Part shown: positions 33,911-42,070 of the stretch, one piece after another
Numbering within the stretch: the first letter of the stretch is position 1
Layout: each line of letters opens with the position of its first letter
DNA from: JANNSO01 sp964485395
GTDB lineage: Bacteria > Spirochaetota > Spirochaetia > Treponematales > UBA12059
Direction of reading: 5' to 3'
DNA: 64,000 nucleotides
Assembly: GCA_964485395.1 (NCBI GenBank)
Contig: CAZAJF010000014.1
Coordinates: 1 to 64,000, forward strand
The notes under the pieces: generated by a model
Told to the model about the DNA's origin: nothing
The model's database searches: none
The model's input: only the letters and a program-made list of their open reading frames with translations
Translations under genes and position numbers: made by a program

Positions 33911-36025
33911 ATGAAGTTGAGAAACAGAATTTTGTTGTCGTTCGGAGGCGTCATTTCTGCAGGTTTCGCCATTGTCATAAGCATTACCGCACTCGGAATC
34001 AATAAATCCACGACGGCCTTAGTACGCGAATCTACTTCATACCAAGCCAACGACGCACGATTTTCGCTCGCCCACACGTTCGAAGAGGCTTTGGCAAAGA
34101 CAAGCGCCATTTCCTCGTCACTGGCCTCGGCAAAAAATTTTCCGTCCGCGCGGGAGCACATAATTACCGCGCTCGAATTTTATCTCGACGCAAATCCCGA
34201 GTTTGACGGCGTATGGGCGGTATTTGCGCCCGATGCGCTGGATGCGAAAGACTCGCTGTACAAAAACAGGAAAGGCAGCGCACCGGACGGGCGTTTCGTA
34301 CCCTATTGGAATAAATTCTCGGGCAGCAAGGTCTTGGAGCCTTGCGTATCCTACGACGACTCAGGCGACGCCGGGATGTTCTACCAGGTTGCCTTCAAAA
34401 GCGGTAAGTCTTTTATAACAAAACCTACGGAGTACGAGATAGGCGGCAAACCGATTACCGTAGTATCGGTATGCGTCCCCATCATGTACGAGGGAAAACC
34501 GATCGGGACTGCCGGCGTCGATTTTTCCATGGATTCGGTACGGCAGACTGCGGCGTCGATACGGCCCTATGAAACCGGCTATGTTTACCTGCTCGCCAAC
34601 GACGGAACCGTAGTGGCCCATTTCGACCAAAGCCTGCAAGGAAAAAACTTCGGCGACATGGTAGATCAAAAGGAAAAGCAATCGACGCTCGCCATGATCA
34701 GCGAGGGTAAAACCTGGACAAAAGAGCACAGTGCGGGCGGAGAGACTCTTTACACGGTCAGCCAAGCCGTTAATTTTACGGGAGTGGCGCTTCCCTGGAG
34801 CATCGGGTACGTGATACCGATGGACAAGCTTTTAGCTCCCGTGCGCGCCTTGGTCAACTTGAGCATTTTCGTAGCGCTCATCGTGTTGGCCGTCGCAATC
34901 GCGGTTTCCATACTGGTCGCGACGACCTTGTCCAAGCCGATCCTCGCCATGTCCGCCGTCGCAGGGAGACTCCGGGATGGCGAGCTCAATATCAAGATAG
35001 AGAAAGCGTATCTGAGCCGCAAGGATGAAATAGGAATCCTGGCGACCTCCCTGAATACCACGATAATAAAACTGCACGGCGTAATCCTGGATGTCCAGCT
35101 CTCAAGCGGAGCCTTGGCGGAAGGCAGCTGTGAAATGGCGACGTCTGCGCAAGAAATGAACGAAGGTATAAAAGAGATATCAACGTCCAGTCAGCAATTA
35201 TCACAAGGCGCTTCGGAACAGGCTGCCAGCGCCGAAGAAGTTTCCGCCAGCGTTGAAGAAATGAGCGCAAACATAAAGCAGAACGCTGACAACTCCTATC
35301 AGACTGAAAAAATAGCCGCGAAGGCCGCCAAAGATGCCAAATCCGGCTTGGACGCAGTACGGGAAACGGTTATCGCCATGCGTCAGATAGCGGAAAAAAT
35401 CGGGATAATCGAAGAAATCGCCCGGCAGACCAATATGCTTTCCTTGAACGCAAGCATCGAGGCCGCGCGTGCCGGCGAGCACGGCAAAGGCTTTGCCGTA
35501 GTGGCAAGCGAAGTAGGAAAGCTGGCAGAGAGATCTAAAACCGCGGCCGGAGAGATATCCGTACTATCCAAAAAAAGCGTCGATATCGCGGAAAAAGCCG
35601 GGACATTGCTGGAGAATATGGTTCCCGATATACAGAAGACCGCAGACCTCGTTCAGGAGATCAGCGGCGCGACGAGAGAGCAAGATTCGGGGGCGCAGCA
35701 GATAAATATCGCCATTACGCAATTGGACAATGTAATACAGCAAAATGCTTCGGTTTCCGAGGAATTGAGCGCAACGAGCGAAGAAATCTCGACAAGGGCA
35801 AACCTCGTCTCTGATACTTCAAAAAGTGTCGCTGAACAAGCTGCCCTGCTTCAAAAAATCACGGAGTTTTTCAAGCTCGACGGATCAGGCAAAACGGAGT
35901 TACAGACCGCTATTTCTTATTCAGACGTCAAATTTGATAACATACCGGAAAATAACGACACTCGTCATGATGATAGTGCGGCTTTAATAGGCGAGGAAGT
36001 CGATGATGACATGCAAAAGCGCTGA
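33911..36025 (+). CDS. Methyl-accepting chemotaxis protein with Cache domain
   Basis: The 704-residue receptor starts at the ATG at 33911 after GAAAGGGTAAATATT. Transmembrane helices lie at about 10-30 and 315-340. Between them is a large double-Cache sensor (about 40-310), with EFDGVWAVFAPDALD and GVDFSMDSVRQ as typical strands. Such domains bind amino acids, organic acids or other small metabolites. HAMP and the hairpin with IEEIARQTNMLSLNASIEAA follow. It is second of five genes in the chemosensory operon. Confidence 0.93.
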   Translation: MKLRNRILLSFGGVISAGFAIVISITALGINKSTTALVRESTSYQANDARFSLAHTFEEALAKTSAISSSLASAKNFPSAREHIITALEFYLDANPEFDGVWAVFAPDALDAKDSLYKNRKGSAPDGRFVPYWNKFSGSKVLEPCVSYDDSGDAGMFYQVAFKSGKSFITKPTEYEIGGKPITVVSVCVPIMYEGKPIGTAGVDFSMDSVRQTAASIRPYETGYVYLLANDGTVVAHFDQSLQGKNFGDMVDQKEKQSTLAMISEGKTWTKEHSAGGETLYTVSQAVNFTGVALPWSIGYVIPMDKLLAPVRALVNLSIFVALIVLAVAIAVSILVATTLSKPILAMSAVAGRLRDGELNIKIEKAYLSRKDEIGILATSLNTTIIKLHGVILDVQLSSGALAEGSCEMATSAQEMNEGIKEISTSSQQLSQGASEQAASAEEVSASVEEMSANIKQNADNSYQTEKIAAKAAKDAKSGLDAVRETVIAMRQIAEKIGIIEEIARQTNMLSLNASIEAARAGEHGKGFAVVASEVGKLAERSKTAAGEISVLSKKSVDIAEKAGTLLENMVPDIQKTADLVQEISGATREQDSGAQQINIAITQLDNVIQQNASVSEELSATSEEISTRANLVSDTSKSVAEQAALLQKITEFFKLDGSGKTELQTAISYSDVKFDNIPENNDTRHDDSAALIGEEVDDDMQKR

Positions 36026-36040
36026 AATGAGGAAAACCCA

Positions 36041-36541
36041 ATGAATCAATACCTGACTTTTTCCCTGGACGACCATTTGTACGGCGTGCCGGTTTCCTAT
36101 ATCAACTCGGTTCTTGATCCGCAAGCCATTACCCCTTTGCCTCACGCCAACAGCATTATTACCGGCCTGACCAACGTGCGGGGAAATGTCGTTCCCATGT
36201 TTGATCCAAGGGAAGCGCTCAAGACCACGAAAATCGAGGACAAACTCCATGCTTCCGGAAAAAACGCGCTGGATGACGGTACCGAGAGGGGAATCATAAT
36301 CTTCGAAATAGAAAACGGGACGTTGCTGCCTTTTATCGGCATCCAGGTGGATAAAATCGGAAAGGTCATGAACTTGCCGGAGAGCGAACTGGCCCCGGTT
36401 CCGGATTTTCTGCCGGACGAGGCGAAGAGGCTCTTTGAGGGATTCTACATTCTCGGCAGCGGAAGATTGAACATAATCAACCTCAAAGTAATCAGTTCGC
36501 GAGAGACTCTGTTCAACTACGAAGGGGCGAACCGTGCGTGA
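36041..36541 (+). CDS. cheW: CheW chemotaxis coupling protein
   Basis: The 166-residue protein is a single CheW domain, with YLTFSLDDHLYGVPVSYINSVL at the start and GLTNVRGNVVPMFDPREAL in the conserved centre. It links the receptors at 32253 and 33911 to CheA in the array. The ATG follows GAGGAAAACCC, 15 bases after the receptor gene. Its stop overlaps the STAS gene start. Confidence 0.92.
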   Translation: MNQYLTFSLDDHLYGVPVSYINSVLDPQAITPLPHANSIITGLTNVRGNVVPMFDPREALKTTKIEDKLHASGKNALDDGTERGIIIFEIENGTLLPFIGIQVDKIGKVMNLPESELAPVPDFLPDEAKRLFEGFYILGSGRLNIINLKVISSRETLFNYEGANRA

Positions 36542-36830
36542 AGAATGTATAACAATACCCATGAAAGCGGGAGTGGAAGCCGTCGCCTCCCTGAGACAGG
36601 AAATGCTGAGGCAGGTATCCTCGCTGAAACCGGGGGACTCCCTGATTCTGGACTTCGCTTCCCTGGAGCGCTTTGACACCTCGCTGGGGCAATTGATCGA
36701 GTCCCTCAAGAAAACCGTCGCTCTGAAGGGCGTCAATCTCGTTTTCAGGGAAATGGAACCGCATAAAAACATCCACGCCATGCTGAGCTGCGACAGTCTC
36801 CAGGAAACGAACGCGGGAGGCATCGCATGA
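36534..36830 (+). CDS. STAS-domain protein
   Basis: The 98-residue protein starts at the GTG at 36534, which overlaps the cheW stop. The pattern of a hydrophobic strand (SLILDFASLERFDTSLGQLI), helix and second strand (VNLVFREM) matches STAS/anti-anti-sigma proteins. The usual phospho-Ser position is in FDTSLGQ (Thr or Ser). Single STAS proteins are found inside some chemosensory operons, where their role is not settled. Its ATGA overlap with cheA implies coupled translation. Confidence 0.75.
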   Translation: MREECITIPMKAGVEAVASLRQEMLRQVSSLKPGDSLILDFASLERFDTSLGQLIESLKKTVALKGVNLVFREMEPHKNIHAMLSCDSLQETNAGGIA

Positions 36831-38890
36831 ACGACAAGCTTACCGAGACTTTCCTGGAAGAAGCCCACGAGCTTCTTGAAGGCCTGGAAAACCATCTGCT
36901 AACCCTTGAAAAAGAACCGAACAACAAGGAAGCGATGAATGCCGCGTTTCGCGCGCTTCATTCCATTAAGGGCTCCGCTTCAATGTTCGGCTTCGATGCC
37001 GTAGGAACATTCGCCCACGACGTTGAGGCCGCCCTGGATAAATTCCGCACGGAAAAGCTGCCTGCAACTCCCGAACTTGCCGATGTCGTCCTTAGGTCCC
37101 GGGACTATATCCGCATTTTGCTCGACGAACCCGAAAAAGCGGATGCCGCTGTAGAAACGGAACTTTCCGTGGCGTTGGCCAAGCTTTCGGGAAGCGAAAA
37201 AAAACGTCCCAAAACCGCTGCCAAGACCGCTGACCACCCATCGCCGATGGGTGAAGGAAGCGCGACTTATCACATCTTCTTCAAGCCGAGCGCCGACGCC
37301 TACCGTCGCGGGGTAAAACCGGAAGCCCTGATAAAAGAGTTGCGAGCGATGGGCAAAGCAAGCGTCAAGGTCGATTGCAAGGAAATACCCGATCTCGAGT
37401 GCCTCGATCCCGAAGAATGCCACCTCTCCTGGAACATCCTCCTTACCACTCAGGAAAACAGGGAAAAAATTGATGACGTTTTTATCTTCGAGCAAGGCAG
37501 CTCCAAGATAGTCATCAAGGCCATCGATGCGGAAAGCCTCTTCGACGGGGACGACGTAAAGCGGATAGGGGAAATTCTCGCCACGAAAAAACTGCCCACG
37601 CAGCAGATACAGGACGCCTTGGCGATGCAACGGCCAATCGGAGAGATACTCGTTCACGACATGGCGGCTTCGCCGACAGTCGTCGAAGAAGCTCTGTTTC
37701 AGCAGGAACACGTTCGCACCGTCGTTCAGGCTTCGAAGGAAGACACCGAGCGAAAGACTATACGGATTCGTTCCGAAAAATTGGACGCCTTGCTCAACCT
37801 CGTCGGGGAGCTCGTCACCGTCCAGGCGCAACTCTCCCAGGCGACTCGCGATTTGGGAGACAGGCATATCCACGGCATTACGGACTACGTAAAACGGCTG
37901 GCTTCGGAATTGCGGTCCACATCCATGGAAATGAGACTGGTGCCCGTGGATTCTCTGTTCGCCAAATTCAAGCGCCTCACCCGCGACCTGGGAAAAAACC
38001 TGGACAAGCAGATTGACCTGAACCTGGAAGGCGGCGATACGGAAATAGACAAATCGGTCATCGACGCCCTGAACGATCCGCTCGTTCACCTCGTGCGCAA
38101 CGCTGCCGACCACGGCCTCGAAAAAACCGAGCTTCGGGAAGGCCTGGGCAAGAGCAAGACCGGAACCATCACCTTGGCGGCGCAACATGCAGGCGCGTTC
38201 GTAAGAATCATCGTCAAGGATGACGGAGCGGGCATCAATCACGATAAGGTATTCAAACGCGCGGTAGAAAAAGGCCTTATATCGGCAGATGCAAAATTAT
38301 CCGAGGAAGAGATATCCCAGCTGATTTTCAAGCCGGGCTTTTCCACCGCGGACGTCGTTTCGAGCGTCTCGGGCAGAGGAGTCGGCCTCGACGTCGTAAA
38401 AACGGCTATCGATCAGCTTGGCGGCACGTTAACCGTCAACAGCAAACTCGGCAAAGGCAGCGAGTTCATACTGGATATTCCGTTGACGCTGGCTATCATC
38501 GACGGATTCCTCGTGCGGGCCGATACGCGGATGTTCGTCATTCCGCTCTCGTCCGTGGATTCCTGCTTTGAGCGGGAACGGCCGGCCGTAACGGAACGAA
38601 TGATAATACGGGACAACTGCTTCATTCCGTACGTTTCCTCGCGCGCGCTTTTCGGAACGGAGGATGTTCCGCCCGCCCGCGAAGAAATAGTAATCGTCAG
38701 CGTTTTCGAGTCGAAGCTGGCGATAGGATTCGACCAGGTGCTCGGCGGTTACCAGACGGTTATCAAGCCGCTGGGAGAAATCGCCCGATTCGCCAACGGC
38801 GTCTCCGGAGCGGCGATTCTCGCGGACGGCAGCATCGCGCTCATCCTGGACGTGGCCAATCTCGCAAAGCAGTACAAGAACCTCAACTGA
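36827..38890 (+). CDS. cheA: CheA chemotaxis sensor kinase
   Basis: The 687-residue kinase has an HPt domain (1-110) with phospho-acceptor His45 in ALHSIKGSASMFGF. A middle region follows (about 145-240) of the YHIFFKPSADAYRRG type found in many non-enterobacterial CheA proteins. Next come the dimerisation and HATPase domains (about 310-545, with LVRNAADHGLE, DDGAGI and GRGVGLDVVK) and the C-terminal CheW-like P5 domain (about 550-685). It phosphorylates CheY/CheB, but neither gene is in the window. The ATG overlaps the STAS stop. Confidence 0.95.
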   Translation: MNDKLTETFLEEAHELLEGLENHLLTLEKEPNNKEAMNAAFRALHSIKGSASMFGFDAVGTFAHDVEAALDKFRTEKLPATPELADVVLRSRDYIRILLDEPEKADAAVETELSVALAKLSGSEKKRPKTAAKTADHPSPMGEGSATYHIFFKPSADAYRRGVKPEALIKELRAMGKASVKVDCKEIPDLECLDPEECHLSWNILLTTQENREKIDDVFIFEQGSSKIVIKAIDAESLFDGDDVKRIGEILATKKLPTQQIQDALAMQRPIGEILVHDMAASPTVVEEALFQQEHVRTVVQASKEDTERKTIRIRSEKLDALLNLVGELVTVQAQLSQATRDLGDRHIHGITDYVKRLASELRSTSMEMRLVPVDSLFAKFKRLTRDLGKNLDKQIDLNLEGGDTEIDKSVIDALNDPLVHLVRNAADHGLEKTELREGLGKSKTGTITLAAQHAGAFVRIIVKDDGAGINHDKVFKRAVEKGLISADAKLSEEEISQLIFKPGFSTADVVSSVSGRGVGLDVVKTAIDQLGGTLTVNSKLGKGSEFILDIPLTLAIIDGFLVRADTRMFVIPLSSVDSCFERERPAVTERMIIRDNCFIPYVSSRALFGTEDVPPAREEIVIVSVFESKLAIGFDQVLGGYQTVIKPLGEIARFANGVSGAAILADGSIALILDVANLAKQYKNLN

Positions 38891-38902
38891 AGGTTGACAA
38901 GG

Positions 38903-40150
38903 TTAATTTTTAATTTCACCGGCCTTCGCCTTATCGCCCAGGAACAGCGACACGAGAAAGCCGACCCCGAGTATTACGGCTCCTACGGCGAACGTGTAGG
39001 CCGGCGCCCTGTCCGCGTACACATCCTTGATCCTCGCGGCCAATTGCGGGCCCGCGATGCCTCCCGCGGACCAGGCCGTCAGCATGAAGCCGTAGATCAC
39101 GGGCATCCGAGAGGCGCCGAACATGGTGGTAACCGTCGAGGGCATGGTTCCGAAGCCGCCGCCGTAACAAAGAAGAACGTAACAGACGAGCAGGCTGAAA
39201 ACCCACGGGCTCCTTACGAAACCAAGAAGTATAAAAACAATAACCTGGCTTCCCAATATCGCGCGAAACGCGGGAATGCGGCCGATCTTGTCGGAAAGAC
39301 CGCCCCACAAAAAGCGGCCTGCGCCGTTGAACAGCGAACTCAGGGCGATAAGCGTGGCGCCTGCGGCGGCCAACCCGGCCGAATCCAGGCTCGAGCCGCC
39401 CAGCTTCAGCATATCCTGCAGCATCGGCGACTGCAGGCCTATAAACATCATCCCCGCGCAAATATTCGAGAAGAACAACAGCCATAGAAAAAAGAAGCGC
39501 GGGGAAAGGATGGCGGTCCCGGCACCCGTAGCGGAGGAATCGGCACCGCTTACGGAGGAAACCGTATCGGTTTGGGCCGGAGGGTTTTTCATGAAAAGCC
39601 CTGCGAAAACGACGACCGCAAGCAAAGCCATCCCCACGAAAAGAAAAGTCAGCACAAGATCATGGGATGTAAGGAGCAGCAACAGAGGCGCAAGCAGTTT
39701 GGACATAAGCAGCGCGCCGAGACCGAATCCCATCACTACCATACCGCTGATGAATCCTTTTTTTTCGGGAAACCAGCGCACGGCGGTAGCTACCGGAGTA
39801 ACATAGCCTAAACCGAGACCGCATCCTCCAATTACCCCAAAACCGAGATAAAACAAAGGAAGGCTATGGAGTTTCATTGCGAGAGCGCCCAAAATCCAGC
39901 CTGCTCCATAAAGAAACCCGCCGGAAACAGCAAGCTTCCGAGGCCCGAGCTTGGGAAGATTAATGCCGCCCCAAGCCGCGGACAGCCCCAGAAAACATAT
40001 GGCTAGGCTGAATATCCAGATAACCTGGGCGTTGGTCCAGCCATATTCCTTCATGATCAGCTTCTGGAAGAAACTCCACGCATAAACCGTGCCCAGGCAC
40101 AGCTGCATCAGAACGCCCATAATCGCCACCAGCCAACGTTTTCCGTTCAA
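38903..40150 (-). CDS. MFS transporter of the oxalate:formate antiporter (OFA) family
   Basis: The 415-residue permease has twelve transmembrane helices. The N-terminal LCLGTVYAWSFFQKLI and GLGLGYVTPVATAVRWFPEKKGF are characteristic of OFA transporters, whose substrates include oxalate, formate and other monocarboxylates. The start is a TTG at 40150 after GGAGGTCGGC. The upstream leader contains the 13-bp repeat element and a perfect TATAAT on the minus strand. The gene is convergent with cheA, with only a 12-base gap. Substrate cannot be told; formate would fit beside the hydrogenase. Confidence 0.85.
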   Translation of the reverse strand: MNGKRWLVAIMGVLMQLCLGTVYAWSFFQKLIMKEYGWTNAQVIWIFSLAICFLGLSAAWGGINLPKLGPRKLAVSGGFLYGAGWILGALAMKLHSLPLFYLGFGVIGGCGLGLGYVTPVATAVRWFPEKKGFISGMVVMGFGLGALLMSKLLAPLLLLLTSHDLVLTFLFVGMALLAVVVFAGLFMKNPPAQTDTVSSVSGADSSATGAGTAILSPRFFFLWLLFFSNICAGMMFIGLQSPMLQDMLKLGGSSLDSAGLAAAGATLIALSSLFNGAGRFLWGGLSDKIGRIPAFRAILGSQVIVFILLGFVRSPWVFSLLVCYVLLCYGGGFGTMPSTVTTMFGASRMPVIYGFMLTAWSAGGIAGPQLAARIKDVYADRAPAYTFAVGAVILGVGFLVSLFLGDKAKAGEIKN

Positions 40151-40163
40151 GCCGACCTCCGAT

Positions 40164-40204
40164 GGGGACAGACCCCGGTTTATTATACCATGGTGCCTGT
40201 CCCT
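40164..40204. repeat. Inverted pair of the dispersed GGTGCCTGTCCC element
   Basis: GGGGACAGACCCC (40164-40176) and GGTGCCTGTCCCT (40192-40204) face each other and match at 10 of 13 positions as inverted repeats. They flank a 15-base AT-rich core that reads TATAAT on the minus strand. The right copy is the same motif as the tandem array near 19760. Confidence 0.7.
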
Positions 40205-40223
40205 CCGCCCAGCCGCGACGGCA

Positions 40224-40258
40224 TAAAAAAGGCCGCCGGGTTTTTATACCCGGCGGCC
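40224..40258 (-). terminator. Terminator of the hydrogenase operon
   Basis: A 10-bp GC-rich stem GGCCGCCGGG (40231-40240 with 40249-40258) is followed on the minus strand by seven T. It lies about 30 bases after the hydA stop. Confidence 0.85.
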
Positions 40259-40286
40259 TCGACAAGCTCATGATGCTACAAAAATA

Positions 40287-42056
40287 TTACTTATTGTAGA
40301 GTTCGAGCGGCTTGTAGTGCGTGTGCAGCAGTTCGTGGGCTTTATGGCTGTTGGGCTCGCCCAGGAAATCCTTGTAGATCTGCGTGATGAAGGGGTTGTG
40401 ATGGGAACAGCGGTAGGTGCTCTTCTCGTCATCCGCGTAGATACCGCGAATGCGCTGCCTTCGCGTCTCGTCGGTAGCCCCGTAAGGCTGTCCGCCGCCG
40501 CCGATACAGCCGCCGCGACAAGCCATCACCTCGATGAAGTGCCAGGGAACTTCCTTGCCTTCCGCCAGAGCGGTGCGAACCTGGTCGAGCACAGCCGCGA
40601 TGTTGCCCATCTGGTGGGCGACGGCCACGCGGACTTCGGTGCCTTTCACGTTTATGCGGGCTTCCTTGATTCCTGAGATGCCTCGAACGCCGGTAAACTC
40701 GACTTCCTTGAGGTCTTCCTTGGTGATCAGGTAATAAGCGGAACGGAGAGCGGCCTCCATGACGCCGCCGGTGGCTCCGAAAATGGTGCCTGCGCCGGTG
40801 TACGGCCCCATCGGGCTGTCGGCTTCGTCATCCGGAAGGTTCACGAGGTCGATACCCGCCTGCTTGATCATTCGGGCAAGCTCGCGCGTGGTCAACACAA
40901 CGTCCACGTCGCGTTCGCCGGAACTGAACATGTCCTTGTTGCGGCCGCTCTCGTGTTTCTTGGCGGTACAGGGCATGATGGCCACGGAGTAGATTTTCTT
41001 CTTGTCGACCTTGGCCTGGTCTGCCCAATAGGTCTTGATCATTGCGCCCATCATCTGCATCGGGCTCTTTGCCGTGGAGAAGTTGGGGATCATGTCGGAG
41101 TAGTATTTCTCCATGTAGTCCACCCAAGCCGGGCAGCAGGAGGTGATCAACGGCATGAGCTGCTTGTTCTTTCCGCCTACGTAGTCGGTGAATCGCTTCA
41201 CGAACTCGGTGCCTTCTTCCAAGATGGTAAGGTCCGCGGCGAAGTTCGTGTCGAACACCACGTCGAAGCCCAGGCGGCGCAATGCCGAATAGATCTTCTT
41301 GGTGATGACGGCGCCAGGCGGCAGTCCGAATTCCTCGCCGAGGGCGACGCGTACGGCGGGAGCAATCTGCACCACGCAGGTCAGGTCGTCGGCGCCGCTC
41401 TTCATGAGGGCATTCCACACTTCCTGGGTCTGGTCGTTTTCGTAGATCGCGCCGACGGGGCAGTGCGCAGAACACTGTCCGCACTTGATGCACGGACCGT
41501 CGGCGAGTGCTACGTCGGCGGCGGGAGCGATACGGGTGCTCTCACCGCGTCCGAGGAACTCGATGGCCCAGACGTTTTGCATTTCCTGGCACACTTTTAC
41601 GCAGCGGCCGCAGCGTACGCATTTTTCCGGATTCAGGATCAGCGATACGGTGGAGTGATCTTCCTTGAGTCCCTTGAGGCGTTTCGCGAAAGGCTGCTCG
41701 CGGATGCCGAACTCAGCGGACAGAGTCTGCAGTTCGCAGGAACCAGAGCGAGGGCACTGAAGGCAGTCGTCCGGGTGGGTGGAGAGAATCAGTTCGATAA
41801 CGGTCTTCCTTACCTGCACGATCTCGGGATCGTGGGTAATGACGCTCATGCCTTCTTCAAGAGGCGTGCAGCAGGCCCGGAGCATCTTGGGATTCTTCTC
41901 GACTTTGACGATGCAAATACCGCACGCGGCCCAGGCGGGCAGATCGTCGTTGTAACAAAGCTTGGGTATCTTGACATTTACCTTTTCGGCGGCGTCGAGA
42001 ATCGTGGTTCCCTCTGCGACCTGAACGGAAATGCCGTTTATCTTAGCGTTCACCAT
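40287..42056 (-). CDS. hydA: [FeFe] hydrogenase catalytic subunit, NAD(P)-linked type
   Basis: The 589-residue enzyme interconverts H2 with protons and electrons. The N-terminus carries a [2Fe-2S] domain (Cys34, 45, 48, 62), a His-Cys3 [4Fe-4S] site (His94, Cys98, 101, 107) and two [4Fe-4S] clusters (Cys146-156 and 189-199). The H-cluster motifs are all present: TSCCPAW (305-311), MPCTAKKHE (361-369) and EVMACRGGCIGGGGQP (509-524). A C-terminal small-subunit domain follows. It is the last gene of an operon with NuoE-, NuoF- and HndB-like subunits, so it works in a multimeric, probably electron-bifurcating or NADP-reducing complex. Maturases HydEFG are not in the window. Confidence 0.95.
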   Translation of the reverse strand: MVNAKINGISVQVAEGTTILDAAEKVNVKIPKLCYNDDLPAWAACGICIVKVEKNPKMLRACCTPLEEGMSVITHDPEIVQVRKTVIELILSTHPDDCLQCPRSGSCELQTLSAEFGIREQPFAKRLKGLKEDHSTVSLILNPEKCVRCGRCVKVCQEMQNVWAIEFLGRGESTRIAPAADVALADGPCIKCGQCSAHCPVGAIYENDQTQEVWNALMKSGADDLTCVVQIAPAVRVALGEEFGLPPGAVITKKIYSALRRLGFDVVFDTNFAADLTILEEGTEFVKRFTDYVGGKNKQLMPLITSCCPAWVDYMEKYYSDMIPNFSTAKSPMQMMGAMIKTYWADQAKVDKKKIYSVAIMPCTAKKHESGRNKDMFSSGERDVDVVLTTRELARMIKQAGIDLVNLPDDEADSPMGPYTGAGTIFGATGGVMEAALRSAYYLITKEDLKEVEFTGVRGISGIKEARINVKGTEVRVAVAHQMGNIAAVLDQVRTALAEGKEVPWHFIEVMACRGGCIGGGGQPYGATDETRRQRIRGIYADDEKSTYRCSHHNPFITQIYKDFLGEPNSHKAHELLHTHYKPLELYNK

Positions 42057-42070
42057 AGTTGGCTATCTCC

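Noticed and set aside
36980..38242. 420-codon minus-strand ORF opposite cheA
   Set aside because: It is a shadow of the conserved CheA domains, with no start context or family resemblance.
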